From Lineus longissimus (taxonomy: Eukaryota > Nemertea > Pilidiophora > Heteronemertea > Lineidae), in contig NC_088316.1 in assembly GCF_910592395.1 (NCBI RefSeq), positions 10,724,001 to 10,788,000 on the forward strand: a stretch of DNA of 64,000 nucleotides. The letters are read 5' to 3'. The notes under the pieces are model-generated. The model ran no database searches and was not told the origin of the DNA. It saw only the letters and a list, made by a program, of their open reading frames with translations. Numbering within the stretch: position 1 is the first letter of the stretch; each line of letters begins with the position of its first letter. Positions 43,420 through 54,329 of the stretch are shown piece after piece. The position numbers and the translations under genes were made by a program.

Positions 43420-45569
43420 CAACAATGTTGCGTTTGTAAAATCTACAGAACAGACTTAAATAAAATGCTCTGTCATATGAACAAGAGGCCCAAGGGCCTG
43501 GCGCTCAGCTGGATGACCTAATAACATAGGACTGCGGGTGTAAAGTAGTAAATATCAGCTTTATACTGTTTGAAGGTCAAGAGAACACGTTATACCACTA
43601 AGATTTCCAATGCAGAGCTGCCAGCTGGATGAAATATGATTGAACTAATCAGCCATGGTATGTAAATATTACAGGAGGCAACGGAAGATATCCCTAGTTC
43701 AGTATGTTGTATCGGTAGCTTTACAGAAAAGAAGTGTCAAGAGAGGATAAGACTTCTCCATGGACAACTGTGGTATGTCCAGGCTGGGTTGTACAGCACA
43801 AGGATACAAAATGCTGTCTGTAATTCAGAGGTATCCTAATTTAACAGAGGTCAAAATAAATAGAAATGACCAGTTTGGAACTAACACCGCTGTCTTTTTT
43901 TTGATAAGGTAGAGATTACAGGAGTCAACAAAATTAATTTTATTGAGAGAAATTGACCTGTAGGCTGTCCTGCAGGTGATTGGAATTTACAATACAAAGG
44001 GTCGTTTTCATATTTGAAAATCCCTTCATAATCAAGGGCTACCTCTGACTAAAACAGCACCCATAAACAATAGACCACCAATTTGACCCCTGCTCCTAAC
44101 TGCGGGAAAACCCAAGTCCAGCAACCAAAAGTACCAAAAATACATTTTTGTTTACATTTGAACTGCACACATGCGTTTGTTTACAATTTCCCGCGAAATC
44201 TCGAAAATCAGGTGACCTGCAATCGTGGATTGAAAATAACATTTATCTGGGTTCAGCAGGTCAGCAGGTATACCGGCTGTTCCAATCATCCCCCTACAGC
44301 CAGCTGTTCAAAGGTAATGTTATTCACCCCACAGGGAGTGCAGGTAATTGATTAAGCCCCTGCATAACTTAACAGCAATGGCTTGGCTTCTGTGAGTGGT
44401 AAGGAGAATCGACAGTGTCCGATTAAAAATCCCTCATTTCTGCTCCGCTGATGTAAATTTTTGAATAAAACCAAGACGTTGCATCAGGGTAAGGTGTCAC
44501 CACCATTCATGCAAAATTTCAAGGCGATCCAACGCCTCTAAGTGTGACTTTATTCGTCCCCCTTCTAATATTATTATTTAGAAGATTTAGACCAGCGATG
44601 ACGTCATTTCTGGTGATTCCCTACGTTGTCCAATGAGCGCTTTTTAAAGTGTGCCATTTGGCATGCATTAACATCGAACGTTTTTTATCAGACAATTGCC
44701 GAACAGAATGCCGTAGCTCCGTCAATTTGCAATCAATTTTTTTGGGAGTAACATTATTGTGTTGCTTAAAACGTCTACTTTTTACTCATGTAAGAATCGC
44801 AGTACTAAAAACTAATATGCAAACAGAATCATGCCGATTCACTGCACATACTGTGGGAATTCTCCACTTCAAAATACATCGCGAACAGAGCGTGCACTTC
44901 CGATATCGTTTTCACAGAATTGTGGCAAAATTTTCAAGAACTAATTTCTGAAAGTATTCCCTTAAGACCTTATGACTACCCACTGAAAGGAACTAGTGAT
45001 AATATCGCCTACTTGACTACTTTTTAGCAGAAAATTGGTTACTTGTTGCAAAATCAATCTTCTATCTTTACACTGGTCACAGTGGGTATGCTGAAATATA
45101 GCCTGGTTCCCTGGCCAATTCAATGCGCAGAATACAACTGCGCAACTATACATTATAACCCGGGCTTTTGAATCGTCAAAAAAGCTGTCCAATGTGCCTG
45201 TAGCGCCAACTGGCGGTGAAAACTAAACTAATTCCATTACAAGTCAAAATGAAAAATTATTAAAAAATATTCGGCCAGATTTGAAAACAATATTTCCTCT
45301 GTGGCCCGAGGTATAAAGGAAAGAAGTTTAAACTTCCCGATGACCTCATTTGCCGAATGTAGGTCGGATCGCGCTGATTTTTGGTTTCTGAGTTCCCCTT
45401 GGGCTACTCCTAATTTAGCAGCGTCAACAAAGTGCCTAGGTCTTACGGTTACAAAATGCCCAAAATTGACATGGAAGGATGGAAGGACGGACACCATTCC
45501 CTTAGTAATATTACCAGCTTCGCTGACTTTGTCAGCTGAGCTAAAAATGGACCCTCTGTTACTGCAAAT
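43420..45569. other. 2.1 kb repeat-derived, gene-free interval
   Basis: Begins near 43480 with AAGAGGCCCAAGGGCCTGGC, a palindromic start seen in many marine-invertebrate repeats. 45340-45548 is the tail of a minus-strand TTTTTAGCTCA element, start TTTTTAGCTCAGCTGAC at 45548, with AGGTCGGATCGCG and a GGATGGAAGGACGGACA microsatellite. No coding signature. Confidence 0.4.
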
Positions 45570-45623
45570 GTGCAAGTTCAAAATAGGCATACTAGAAATG
45601 ACCGTCTGTCTAGCGTCCAAATA

Positions 45624-47152
45624 AAAGCCAAACTGTGTGCATTAAAAAGTGATAATGACAGATTAAAAAGGAAAGTGAGGACCCTTGAAGACATAGTGCA
45701 TGTGAGGCTTGAGAAAGAATCTGTGAGTCTGCCAGCTGAAATTTCAGATGATATGAATGAAATATCCAATCAGGTACGACCAAGTGTCAGTGACAATAGT
45801 CCTCGTGCAATTTTCTGGTGACAGCAGGAAAAGTACCGTGACCTCAGAAGAAATCATCAATGAGGTGGCACCCACTGATGATAAAATGGTGCATTGCATT
45901 CTGGGCCAAATCTCCTGCAGATTACCAGTTCCTAAGGGATTCTGGGATGGTTGCATTACCACATGGGAATACACTGCGCGATTACACCCTTTTCAGGAAG
46001 GCAAAGTCCGGTTTCAATCCAGATGTGGTGAAGAGGATTGCAGAGGATATGAGGTCTGATATGGACACATTCAAGAACAATGTCAGTGTTGTTTTTGATG
46101 AAGTTAAAATAAAGGAAGGACTTGTGTATTCTTCAGAAACTGGAGAGCTTATCGGCTTCTGCGAGCTTGGTGATGTGAATGAGGAAATAAGTTTGTTTAT
46201 CAAGTCATGTGACAATAGTGATGATGATTCAGATGCAACTCGCTCTCCTCCTACAGCGACACCTTCATGGTACGAGGAATATTTAATAGTGTCCATGCAG
46301 TCTTTGGTCACTATCCTACCCGTCAGTTCACCAGTTCACAACTATTTTGGGTGGTGTGGCAGGCTGCACGCACATGAAATCCGATCGCCTCCAGAATGCC
46401 TACATTGATCGCTGATGGAGCAACCCCGAATCGTAAATTCTTCAGGCTGCATCAGGATACCGACGAAATAACATACAGAACAAAAAAACGCTACAGACCT
46501 GATTCATACATTTACCGGTACTTCATTTGTGATCCCCCTCACCTCATCAAAACGACTAGGAACAACTGGGAAAACTCTGGCTGGCACAACAAGACCAAGA
46601 CTTTGGAAGTAAGTTATCAATGACACATCAAAATGTCACTCTGAGTCTGATGACAGTAGGAATAATATGATGGCTATTTTAACTAACAATATAAAATATT
46701 TTGTTGAATTCATATTGGTACATTTCAAAAAAAGAAAGTACTGGTATTAGAAAAGTTATTGATATTATCTAAGAATATTTTGTTTGTGCTTTCAGTACAA
46801 TGGGCAGCAGATCAAATGGTCTCAGCTAATGACACTGGTGGAGACCGACATGAACATGACCCGGAATGAGCAGGGGGATGTCGGAGGCCTACAACAGCTG
46901 TCAAAAATCCGCAACGCACACTTGTACCTCACTCCATCCTCCCGACAACACATTTTTCATGTGGCACTGTATTGCATGTTCATTTATTAATGTGTCCTTT
47001 CATTTTCTTCTTTTTGCAGTGGCTAACCAAGGATTTTCTTGGATTTCTGAAAGAATGGGAGGATGAAAGTCAGGGAAGACTTGAACTGACGAAGACGGAG
47101 AGAGCAAAACTGTGTCTAAGTAGGGAAACACTTGAAGGCTTACGAATTACTG
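45624..47152 (+). pseudogene. P-element-type (THAP) transposase, decayed, with introns
   Basis: Pieces in order: a coiled coil (ALKSDNDRLKRKVRTLED, about 45640); AFWAKSPADYQFLRDSGM and GNTLRDYTLFRKAKSGF (about 45895-46010); SVVFDEVKIKEGLVYSSETG (about 46090-46140) with the Asp expected in the first catalytic position; a frameshifted stretch; ADGATPNRKFFRLH (46410) with the second Asp; and FICDPPHLIKTTRNNW (46525). Donor GTAAGT at 46609, acceptor at 46793-46795, then NGQQIKWSQLMTLVE; acceptor at 47017-47019 opens a last piece ending at donor GTAAGT 47153. The motif order matches P-element/THAP9-type transposases. At least two frameshifts; no THAP domain and no terminal repeats seen. Confidence 0.7.
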
Positions 47153-47166
47153 GTAAGTTGTTTACA

Positions 47167-48160
47167 TTTTTAGCTCACCTCTTAGCAGAGGTGAGCTTAT
47201 CCCATACCGTGGCGTCCGTCGTCCGTCGTCGTCGTCGTCGTCGTCGTCCGTCGTCCGTTAGCAGGGCACGTTTCGTAACTGTTAGAGCTATTGAGTTGAA
47301 ACTTGGTACACAGGTACCCTTATGTAATGACACCTTGGAGACCAAGTTTCGGTCCGATTCGTTTCATGGTTTGGCCACCAGGGGGCCAAACGTTAAAAGT
47401 GAAAATATGCAATATCGCCCTTAATAGTAGTCGGGAAATTTTGAAAAAAATATGGTAGGTACTTCTAGCAAAGGTGCATCATATATCCTCCGGGTTTTTG
47501 ATTTGACCTCCTTTTCAAGGTCACAGAGGTCAAACAGGGGGCAAAATCCAAAAACCTTAAAAATGTGATTATTCCTTAACTTCTTGCCCGATTGCCACCA
47601 ATTTTATATCATGGGTACATCTAACCACCATACAGTATATGTCACACAGGTTTTTAATTTGACCTTCTTGTCAAGGTCACAGAGGTCAAATGGCGTAAAT
47701 TCGCCGTCAGGCCGTAACTATGGCACATTTCTTAACTGCAATGACTATTGATCACAAATTAAGTACACATGTACCCCTTGGTCAGGTGATCTCAGGTACC
47801 GAAGTTTGGTGCGATCTGATTTGCCGTTTGGCCTCCAGGGAGGGGGCCAAATCCTAAATTCTTCAAAATGCCATTATTCCTAGTAATGACTTGCCCGATT
47901 GGCACCAATTTTATATCATAGGTACATCTAATTCTAACAACCATTCAATGTGTCACCCGGGTCTTCTTTGATTTGACCTACTTTTCAAGGTCACAGAGGT
48001 CGAATGTACTGTAAATTGGCCATTTTGGGGAAATTGTAATTGCTTGGACCTACATCAAACCTAACACTACATGACACAATACCATGCTCTTTATCCATCT
48101 TCCCTCCACATGAGGTGAGCACAATGGCCCTGGCCATTTTTTATATCTGAAGGCCATTAT
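47167..48160 (+). mobile_element. AGGTCA-family element with hairpin start
   Basis: Starts TTTTTAGCTCACCTC at 47167 with the foldback AGCAGAGGTGAGC, followed by a GTCCGTCGTCGTCGT microsatellite (47213-47260). It then has three units, each with a GGCCACCAGGGGG-type box and AAGGTCACAGAGGTC (47517, 47673, 47987). Towards the end it reads GAGGTGAGCACAATGGCCC (48112). No coding capacity. The hairpin start, microsatellite and internal tandem units recall Helitron-related non-autonomous elements of bivalves, but the 5'-TC and CTRR-3' termini are not evident. Confidence 0.65.
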
Positions 48161-48171
48161 CTACTGGTACA

Positions 48172-48340
48172 GCGGAACCTATCTTGCGGACACCTCTCTA
48201 TTAAGGACACTAGTTTTGGTCCCAGAGTGGTCGTTTCTATTCGATTTGACATCTCTAATAAGGACACCTCGCTATTAAGGACAGCACCTGTCACTGTCAG
48301 TCCCAAGGGTGTACTTGACATGCTTGAGGTTCTACTGTGT
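48172..48340. mobile_element. Tigger/pogo-like MITE
   Basis: The left end CAGCGGAACCTATCTTGCGG and the right end ...CTTGAGGTTCTACTG are inverted repeats over the outer ~12 bp. Inner boxes TATTAAGGACA occur twice. TA lies outside the left end; TG outside the right (a decayed TA). Same family as 7132-7245. Confidence 0.65.
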
Positions 48341-48471
48341 TTTAAAGTAGTAACTCCAAAAGAACCTTGTTTTTTTTTTTATTGCATTTAATTCAAAATA
48401 ACAAGATACGGTTTTTACAGGACTTCCTACAATTTATGACTTGGGTTTGCAGTAATACAGTAATACAGTAA

Positions 48472-48617
48472 TGTTATGATATTGGGTAATTCAAGTTAGC
48501 CGCCTTGTATAACTTTCTAGTGACATCATCGCTGTTTGCATGATGTGTGTGATACGTCATCGTTTTGGGCTAATAAACATGGTCATACACGAAATCCTAC
48601 TTTTCTGGTTTGTAACA
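48472..48617 (+). repeat. 5' LTR of the gypsy element
   Basis: Begins TGTTATGATATTGGG and ends TTTGTAACA. Contains GGGCTAATAAACATGG, where AATAAA may serve as the polyadenylation signal. Confidence 0.92.
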
Positions 48618-48697
48618 TGGTGGCAGCGATAAAGATCGCTTAAAATCAACAAAAGTAAAGGTAATCGTAAGCCTTGCAACCCAAAAACGAAAACTAG

Positions 48698-49477
48698 ATG
48701 GCCCCAAAATTCCATCTACCTGAGGCATTTGTCGCCATTCTGGCCAGCCCTCTGGCCTAGAAAAGTCAAAGATTCCTCAGATATCGTGTCACAACTGCAC
48801 TGGATGCGGAAACGGAGGCTGTACAGACCAATACATTGCTGTACGCAATGGGCCAGCAAGCAGATACTGTGTACAACACGTTTGTGTTCGCCCCTGTCAG
48901 AGATGTTGAACATCCTGAACTCGTTTTTAACACTGTCCTGGAGAAGTTTAACAACCATTTCGTTCCACGTCGCAATGTTATTCATGAGAGGGCTCGCTTT
49001 TACCAAAGGGAACAGAAGCAGGGCGAAAACATTGAAGAATTTGTTCGAAATCTGTACGAACTCTCGCAGCACTGTGATTTCGGTGGAAATCATAATGAAC
49101 ATATCCGAGACAAGCTGGTTGTTGGTCTTCAGGATAAAGAACTATCTAGAGATTTGCAACTTAAAGCTGACCAGACATTAGATCAGGCAGTCCAGCTGTC
49201 TAGGGAACGTGAAATGGTGAAAAGCCAGGTTACATCACAACACGGGAAAGGTGAGGAACCATCAGTTAGTGCTGTTAACGCTCGTCTCCGAGGCCGCCAA
49301 CCCCGTCCACGCAACGCAGATCGCCCAAAAAGGGATCACCAAAACAAAAGACTTCGTCAGCAAAAAGTACCCAACCCCATCCTAAGCAAAACTCCAACCC
49401 CCAAACTTGGAACGAAAAGTGAGGGCGGTGTGGTGGGTCACATGGCCCTACGTCACGCTGTCCAGCAACTGGCGTGA
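48698..49477 (+). pseudogene. Gypsy gag, nonsense at codon 21
   Basis: ATG 48698 starts MAPKFHLPEAF, the usual opening of this gag type, and meets TAG at 48758-48760. The same frame then runs uninterrupted to TGA 49475-49477: SQRFLRYRVTTALDAETEAV, then NTVLEKFNNHFVPRRNV and ERARFYQREQKQGENIEEF, the conserved capsid C-terminal block, then a basic tail. Related gags have Trp at or near the stop position, so TGG to TAG is the simplest reading. The next ORF overlaps its end by 4 nt in another frame. Confidence 0.8.
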
Positions 49478-51069
49478 CCTGTCATAAATGTAGTCGTCAC
49501 AGACATTTTGCTAAGTTTTGCCTGTCAAAAGACGTCAAGGAGGTTGAATTCGACTTCAATGAGGAATCTGAGGATGACGAAAGTTCATTATTCTTGGGTG
49601 CAGTGTCCAAGGATGGTTCAACAGCATGGAACGGTAAACTGAAAATTTTGAAGCAGAATGTGCAGTTCAAAATAGATTCTGGAGCCGATGTCACGGTAAT
49701 ATCTGAAAAGGCGTCCAACTCGCTCAAACCTAGTCCTACTTTGAAAAGGGCTCATTCCAAGCTAAAGAGTGTAGTTGGTACACTGGAATGCAAAGGCATG
49801 TTCACTGCCACTACATACTTGGACAATCAGTGCCATTTGCTGAAAGTGTACGTTATTTCAGGAGGGTGCAACTTGCTATCTCGACCAGCTGCTGCATCAA
49901 TGGGACTGATACGGGTCACAAATAGCGCCAAAGTACATGACATCAAACAAGATGTCTTCGGTGATCTGGGAAATATGAAAACTGATCTGGTGAAAATAAA
50001 AATCAAGGATGACGCAGATCCTTCTAGTGTTAATGTTGCGCGCCGTGTGCCAATTCCGTTGTTGCCAAAAGTCAAGGAACAATTAGAGAAAATGGAAAAC
50101 ATGGGAGTGATTCAGCGTGTCACTGAACCGACGGAATGGTGTGCACCCATGGTCCCTGTGGTTAAAAAGGGTAACCGTGGTATTCGAATTTGTGTTAATC
50201 TAAAACGCCTGAACCGGTCTGTGGTCCGTGAGAAATGTTTCTTGCTGTCTATTGAAGATGTGATCTCAAAATAGTCAGGCGCGAAACATTTTTCGAAACT
50301 TGACTGTTCTTCTGGTTTCTGGGCCAAACCACTTAACCCAGATAGTGCTAAATTGACCACCTTTATAACACCCATCGGCAGGTTCTGTTTTCGCCGCCTC
50401 TGTTTTGGCATATCTAGTGCGCCAGAAATCTTTCAGACCAAGATGGCCAATCTGTTGAAAGATCACGATGGTGTTATAATTTGGATGGATGATATTTTGA
50501 TATATGCAGCCACCCAGGAGGAGCATGACAAACGTCTCCAACGCGTACTTGACACCATAGAGAAATCGGGTCTAAAACTAAATCGACCAAAGTGCCAATT
50601 TGATATGGACAAACTTGACTTCATTGGCCACTGTTTTAGCGCCGAGGGAGTCTGCCCCTCGAAAGAGAAAGTGAAGGCCATTCAGGAGTTAGCTGCGCCG
50701 CAATCTGTGACTGAACTCAAGAGAGTTCTGGGTATGATCACGTACCTTGGTCGCTTTGTCAACAACTTGTCCACTGTGGCAAAGCCGATGACTGATCTCC
50801 TGAAAAAGGACACTCACTGGTCGTGGGGACACCGCCAACAAACCGCATTTGAAAAAATCAAGGAAATGATCTCCAGCGCTCCAGTACTCACATATTACGA
50901 TCCGTCGTTACCTACCACCGTTAGCGCAGACGCCAGTAGTTATGGGCTCGGAGGAGTCCTGCTTGAGGAAAAGAACAACCGTCTCTCTCCTGTAGCTTTT
51001 GCATCAAGGACACTTACCGAAATACGCGTAAATCGAGAAGGAGGCCCTGGCCTCTGTGTGGGCTTGTGA
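49474..51069 (+). pseudogene. Gypsy zinc knuckle, protease and reverse transcriptase
   Basis: The first ATG at 49474 leads straight into a CCHC knuckle, CHKCSRHRHFAKFC. The protease active site is FKIDSGADVTVIS (about 49670). RT motifs follow: MGVIQRVTEPTEWCAPMV, GIRICVNLKRLN; then TAG at 50272-50274 and, in the same frame, [12 protein letters not shown] (first Asp), [17 protein letters not shown], the catalytic [10 protein letters not shown] box, and [16 protein letters not shown]. The RNase H start [16 protein letters not shown] precedes a frameshift near 51020. The zinc knuckle being in the pol frame, not gag, implies frameshift or overlapping translation at 49474. Confidence 0.85.
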
Positions 51070-51607
51070 AAAATTCTCACAGTATCTGTATGGACTACAC
51101 ACTTTCAAAATATTGACAGATCATTAACCCTTAGTACCATTGATGAATGATAGAGACTTGGACAAAGTTCCAATTTGTTGCCAGAAATTACTCATGCGCC
51201 TTATGAGATTCAATGCCAAAGTTGAGCATGTGCCAGGAAAGACATTAGTTATCGCCGACGCGTTGTCTCGGAGTCCTTTGTCCGTGGACCCCGTTGACAA
51301 GACTATATTTGAAATCCAAGCTGCCATTGACGCCTATGTCGAATCGGTCGAAAACAGCAGGAATGTGTCTTTGAATAAACTTGAGGAAATAAGGTCAGTT
51401 AGCGCAAGGGATCAAACTTTCGCGGATGCCATGAAATTCACGCTCAGTGGCTGGCCAGACAGAGCCAGCGACGTCCCTATGCATCTCAGAAACTTCTATG
51501 GTGTGAGAAATCATCTCTCTGTTGCCAATAATCTCTTGCTGTACGATAATAGGATCGCCATTCCCGCCGAATTTAATACAGCAGGAAATTCTAGCTCGAA
51601 TCCATGA
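51020..51607 (+). pseudogene. Gypsy RNase H end and linker
   Basis: In the frame that continues from the indel near 51020, [19 protein letters not shown] is followed by two TAA codons (about 51020-51025 and 51125-51127). Then the RNase H end FNAKVEHVPGKTLVIADALS and a linker run to 51607. The frame shifts again at about 51575 where the integrase begins. Confidence 0.75.
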
Positions 51608-52706
51608 CGGTCACATGGGTGTGACTAAGTCCAGAGAAAGGGCAAAATCGTGTGTCTTGTGGCCTGGTCTTAGCAATGACATTCAGAACGTTGTAGAAAA
51701 ATGCTCATTTTGCCAGGAACATCGCCCTAAGCAAAATAGGGAACCACTGATTACAACCCCCATGCCATCCCAGCCATGGGACAGGATCGGAGCAGATTTG
51801 TTCACAATGGTATCATTCAACCATGACTCCTATCTTGCCATGATGGACTATTTTTTGAGATACATCGAAATTGCCCACCTTGGGAAAACCACCACTAGCA
51901 AAGTCGTCATCGGCAAAGTCAAAGCCATATTTGCCCGCTGGGGTATACCAATAACTGTGGTTACGGACAATGGTCCTCAGTTTTCATCTGTCGATTTTGC
52001 TGCTTTTGCTAATGACTATGGTTTTGAACACATCACATCCAGCCCCACCTATGCTCAATCCAATGGTGAGGCTGAGGCCGCGGTAAAAATCGCAAAGAGA
52101 ATTCTAAAACAACTCGATCCGTACAAAGCTCTACTAGCCTATCGGGCTACACCCATTGCTGCGACCGGGTTTAGCCCAGTCGAAATGTTAATGGGGCGCC
52201 AACTCAGAACAACCCTTCCTGTTCTCCCAAGGAATACCGATCCAGAATTCAGTTTTTATGGTCAAGCTCGAGAAAACGACGAAAGTGCAAAAACTCATCA
52301 GGAAATGTACTACAATCGCAAGCATGGAGTACGTCCTCTTCCGAACATTGCCCCTGGTAATGTTGTCCGAGTCAAAACTGATCAGGAAAAATCATGGAAA
52401 ACGTCTGCTACTGTTATCGACAAACATCCGTCTACCCCTCTTTCCTTTATCGTTCAGACCGATTCAGGATCAACTCTCAGGAGAAATCAACGACATCTGC
52501 AATCTGTACCGGTACCCAATCCGGGTGTACCGTCATCGCCTTGTCGAAATTTGTCAGAAGTGCCGCCATCTTCTCCATGTCGAAATCCGTTGACAATGAC
52601 TCCCGTTGCTGAAAATAACCCTAGTGCCCCTGTTCCACCCGCAGGAACAGTGATTTCAACTTGCGCGGGTCGTGTAGTCAAACCCGTTCAAAAACTCAAC
52701 CTCTAG
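51522..52706 (+). CDS. Gypsy integrase
   Basis: One open frame to TAG 52704-52706. HHCC zinc-binding region (IHDGHMGVTKSRERAKSCVL...CSFCQEH) and the DDE core: GADLF (Asp), VVTDNGPQFSS (Asp) and SNGEAEAAVK (Glu), spaced as in retroviral-type integrases. The C-terminal region has VLMGRQLR-like sequence (VEMLMGRQLRTTLP) and NVVRVKTDQEKSW, and ends with a Pro/Ser-rich tail. The upstream start is within the linker; no independent ATG is needed in a polyprotein. This is the only uninterrupted enzyme domain of the element. Confidence 0.88.
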   Translation: MPIISCCTIIGSPFPPNLIQQEILARIHDGHMGVTKSRERAKSCVLWPGLSNDIQNVVEKCSFCQEHRPKQNREPLITTPMPSQPWDRIGADLFTMVSFNHDSYLAMMDYFLRYIEIAHLGKTTTSKVVIGKVKAIFARWGIPITVVTDNGPQFSSVDFAAFANDYGFEHITSSPTYAQSNGEAEAAVKIAKRILKQLDPYKALLAYRATPIAATGFSPVEMLMGRQLRTTLPVLPRNTDPEFSFYGQARENDESAKTHQEMYYNRKHGVRPLPNIAPGNVVRVKTDQEKSWKTSATVIDKHPSTPLSFIVQTDSGSTLRRNQRHLQSVPVPNPGVPSSPCRNLSEVPPSSPCRNPLTMTPVAENNPSAPVPPAGTVISTCAGRVVKPVQKLNL

Positions 52707-52974
52707 TACAATCACTACAAATATCAGTATTTCTGACACAAGGATTCTAGATAGTGTGTGTGCGTTTTGTGTGTGTAAAAACTCCATACAACGTTTTTTT
52801 GCCTGTTTCTTTTACTTTAGAAACGGGATGAGACAGTGTTTGGCCAGAATAATGCCAAGTTTCATTCCAGAGAACTGGGCAGTCTACCCTGATTCTCTAG
52901 ATGTTACTCCAGTTGTAATTTCAAGTTTTTGTGTTTTTGCCCTTTGGCATATTGTAATTTTGCCATGTGTCATT

Positions 52975-53461
52975 TAAAGGTCACCTGCAACACTTTCTAA
53001 CTAAGGGAAAAAAGAATAGGGCATAAGATAACAAACACAGTGGTGAAAACCGCATAAATATCGAACTACCCATCTTCAAGTTATGGCAGGTAGAACATTC
53101 AAACATTCCAGGTGGTGCAGGAAGAACAAACTGATTATGTACATTGTGCTGTACTGAAATAAAGCTTTTATAGTTTCATGCCTATATTTTGAAATTGTAC
53201 ATTTAAACATGTTCATGAAAAGCTCATACCTGTGACAAGGTAATTAGAATATAAGCATGAAACTATCAAAACTCTTTTTTCAGTACAGCACAATCTACAT
53301 CATTAATTTGTTCTTCATGCACCACCGGGAATGTTTGAATTACATACTGCTATATCTTTAAGATGAGTAGTTTGATTTTTATGCGCTTTTGTTTCTTATG
53401 TTATCCCTATTATTTACCCCAAGTTTAAAATTTTAATAAAAGCGTTTCAGGTCACCTTTAA
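52975..53461. mobile_element. MITE nested in the gypsy element
   Basis: The left end TTAAAGGTCACCTGCAAC and the right end ...GTTTCAGGTCACCTTTAA are inverted repeats. The arms extend for over 150 bp with good similarity (for example ATTCAAACATTCC at 53096 against GGAATGTTTGAAT at 53329). It lies between the integrase stop and the polypurine tract, so it arrived after or with the gypsy insertion. Flanks suggest TA or TTA duplication. Confidence 0.85.
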
Positions 53462-53708
53462 TATTTATGCCACTAATTGCCATTTGTAAGTTTTGACCAT
53501 TTGCAAATTTGGGCTCTTGCAAGTTCTGTGTATACATTTTGAGATACTATATTAAGTGAGCTTCAGCATTAGTGTACCCAGCCAGCTTTGTGAAATATTA
53601 TTAATTATGAATTAAGTTTCTGGACTCTTATGACTCTTATGCATAGACTCTTGGACTATTCAGACTCCTGATAATAGCTGATGTTTCAGACTTAAGTTAA
53701 AGGGGAGG

Positions 53709-53854
53709 TGTTATGATATTGGGTAATTCAAGTTAGCCGCCTTGTATAACTTTCTAGTGACATCATCGCTGTTTGCATGATGTGTGTGATACGTCATCGT
53801 TTTGGGCTAATAAACATGGTCATACATGAAATCCTACTTTTCCGGTTTGTAACA
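53709..53854 (+). repeat. 3' LTR of the gypsy element
   Basis: Matches the 5' LTR apart from C/T differences in CATACA(C/T)GAAATCC and TTTT(C)CGG/TCTGG near its end. Confidence 0.92.
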
Positions 53855-53859
53855 AGTAA

Positions 53860-54329
53860 TACTCATAGTACAGTCAATGTACATACATGTTCTGAATCCA
53901 GCATTATGACTACTTTTTTACAGTGCTTTGATTCACTGCCTTGGCAAAGGAACTGTTGTCCATTCCATCTGTGAACTTCCTACTCTCTGGAAAACTAAGC
54001 CAAGATCCACTTGAGCTGTACTTCAGTAAGTAGTGGGGATGTGGTGGACGAAATGACAACCCAACAGTTCAGCAGTTTGCGAAGAATGACCTGCACATTT
54101 TGGTGGCTGGATCAAGGAACATTCAAGCCTCTGCTAGAGGGAACTGTGAGGTAAACCTGAATGAGAGAATGGGTCGCCGTGGAAGTGGGTTGCAAAGTTG
54201 CTCGTTATTTGCCAACAATAGAACAGCACAATAAAAGTGACATATGAATTTCTTCTAGGGAGGTTGAGGTTGAGGATTTGAACTGTCAAATGTATTCATC
54301 TCTAAAGACAATGGCATGCATGCCTCTAC
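53860..54329. other. Gene-free interval after the gypsy element
   Basis: No supported features. Confidence 0.35.

Larger units (their letters stand above)
48467..53859 (+). mobile_element. Ty3/gypsy LTR retrotransposon, full length, defective
   Basis: 146-bp LTRs at 48472-48617 and 53709-53854, both TG...CA and differing at about two positions. A 5-bp target duplication AGTAA lies at 48467-48471 and 53855-53859. TGGTGGCAGCGAT right after the 5' LTR is the candidate primer-binding site, and AAAGGGGAGG just before the 3' LTR is the polypurine tract. Gene order gag, protease, RT, RNase H, integrase, so gypsy and not copia. The frame is broken by stops and indels in gag, RT and between RNase H and integrase, so the copy is dead though the LTR similarity says it is fairly young. 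A 487-bp MITE is nested in its 3' noncoding part. Confidence 0.93.

Noticed and set aside
48712-49102. Minus-strand 128-codon ORF opposite gag
   Set aside because: Antisense shadow of the gypsy gag frame with no motif.
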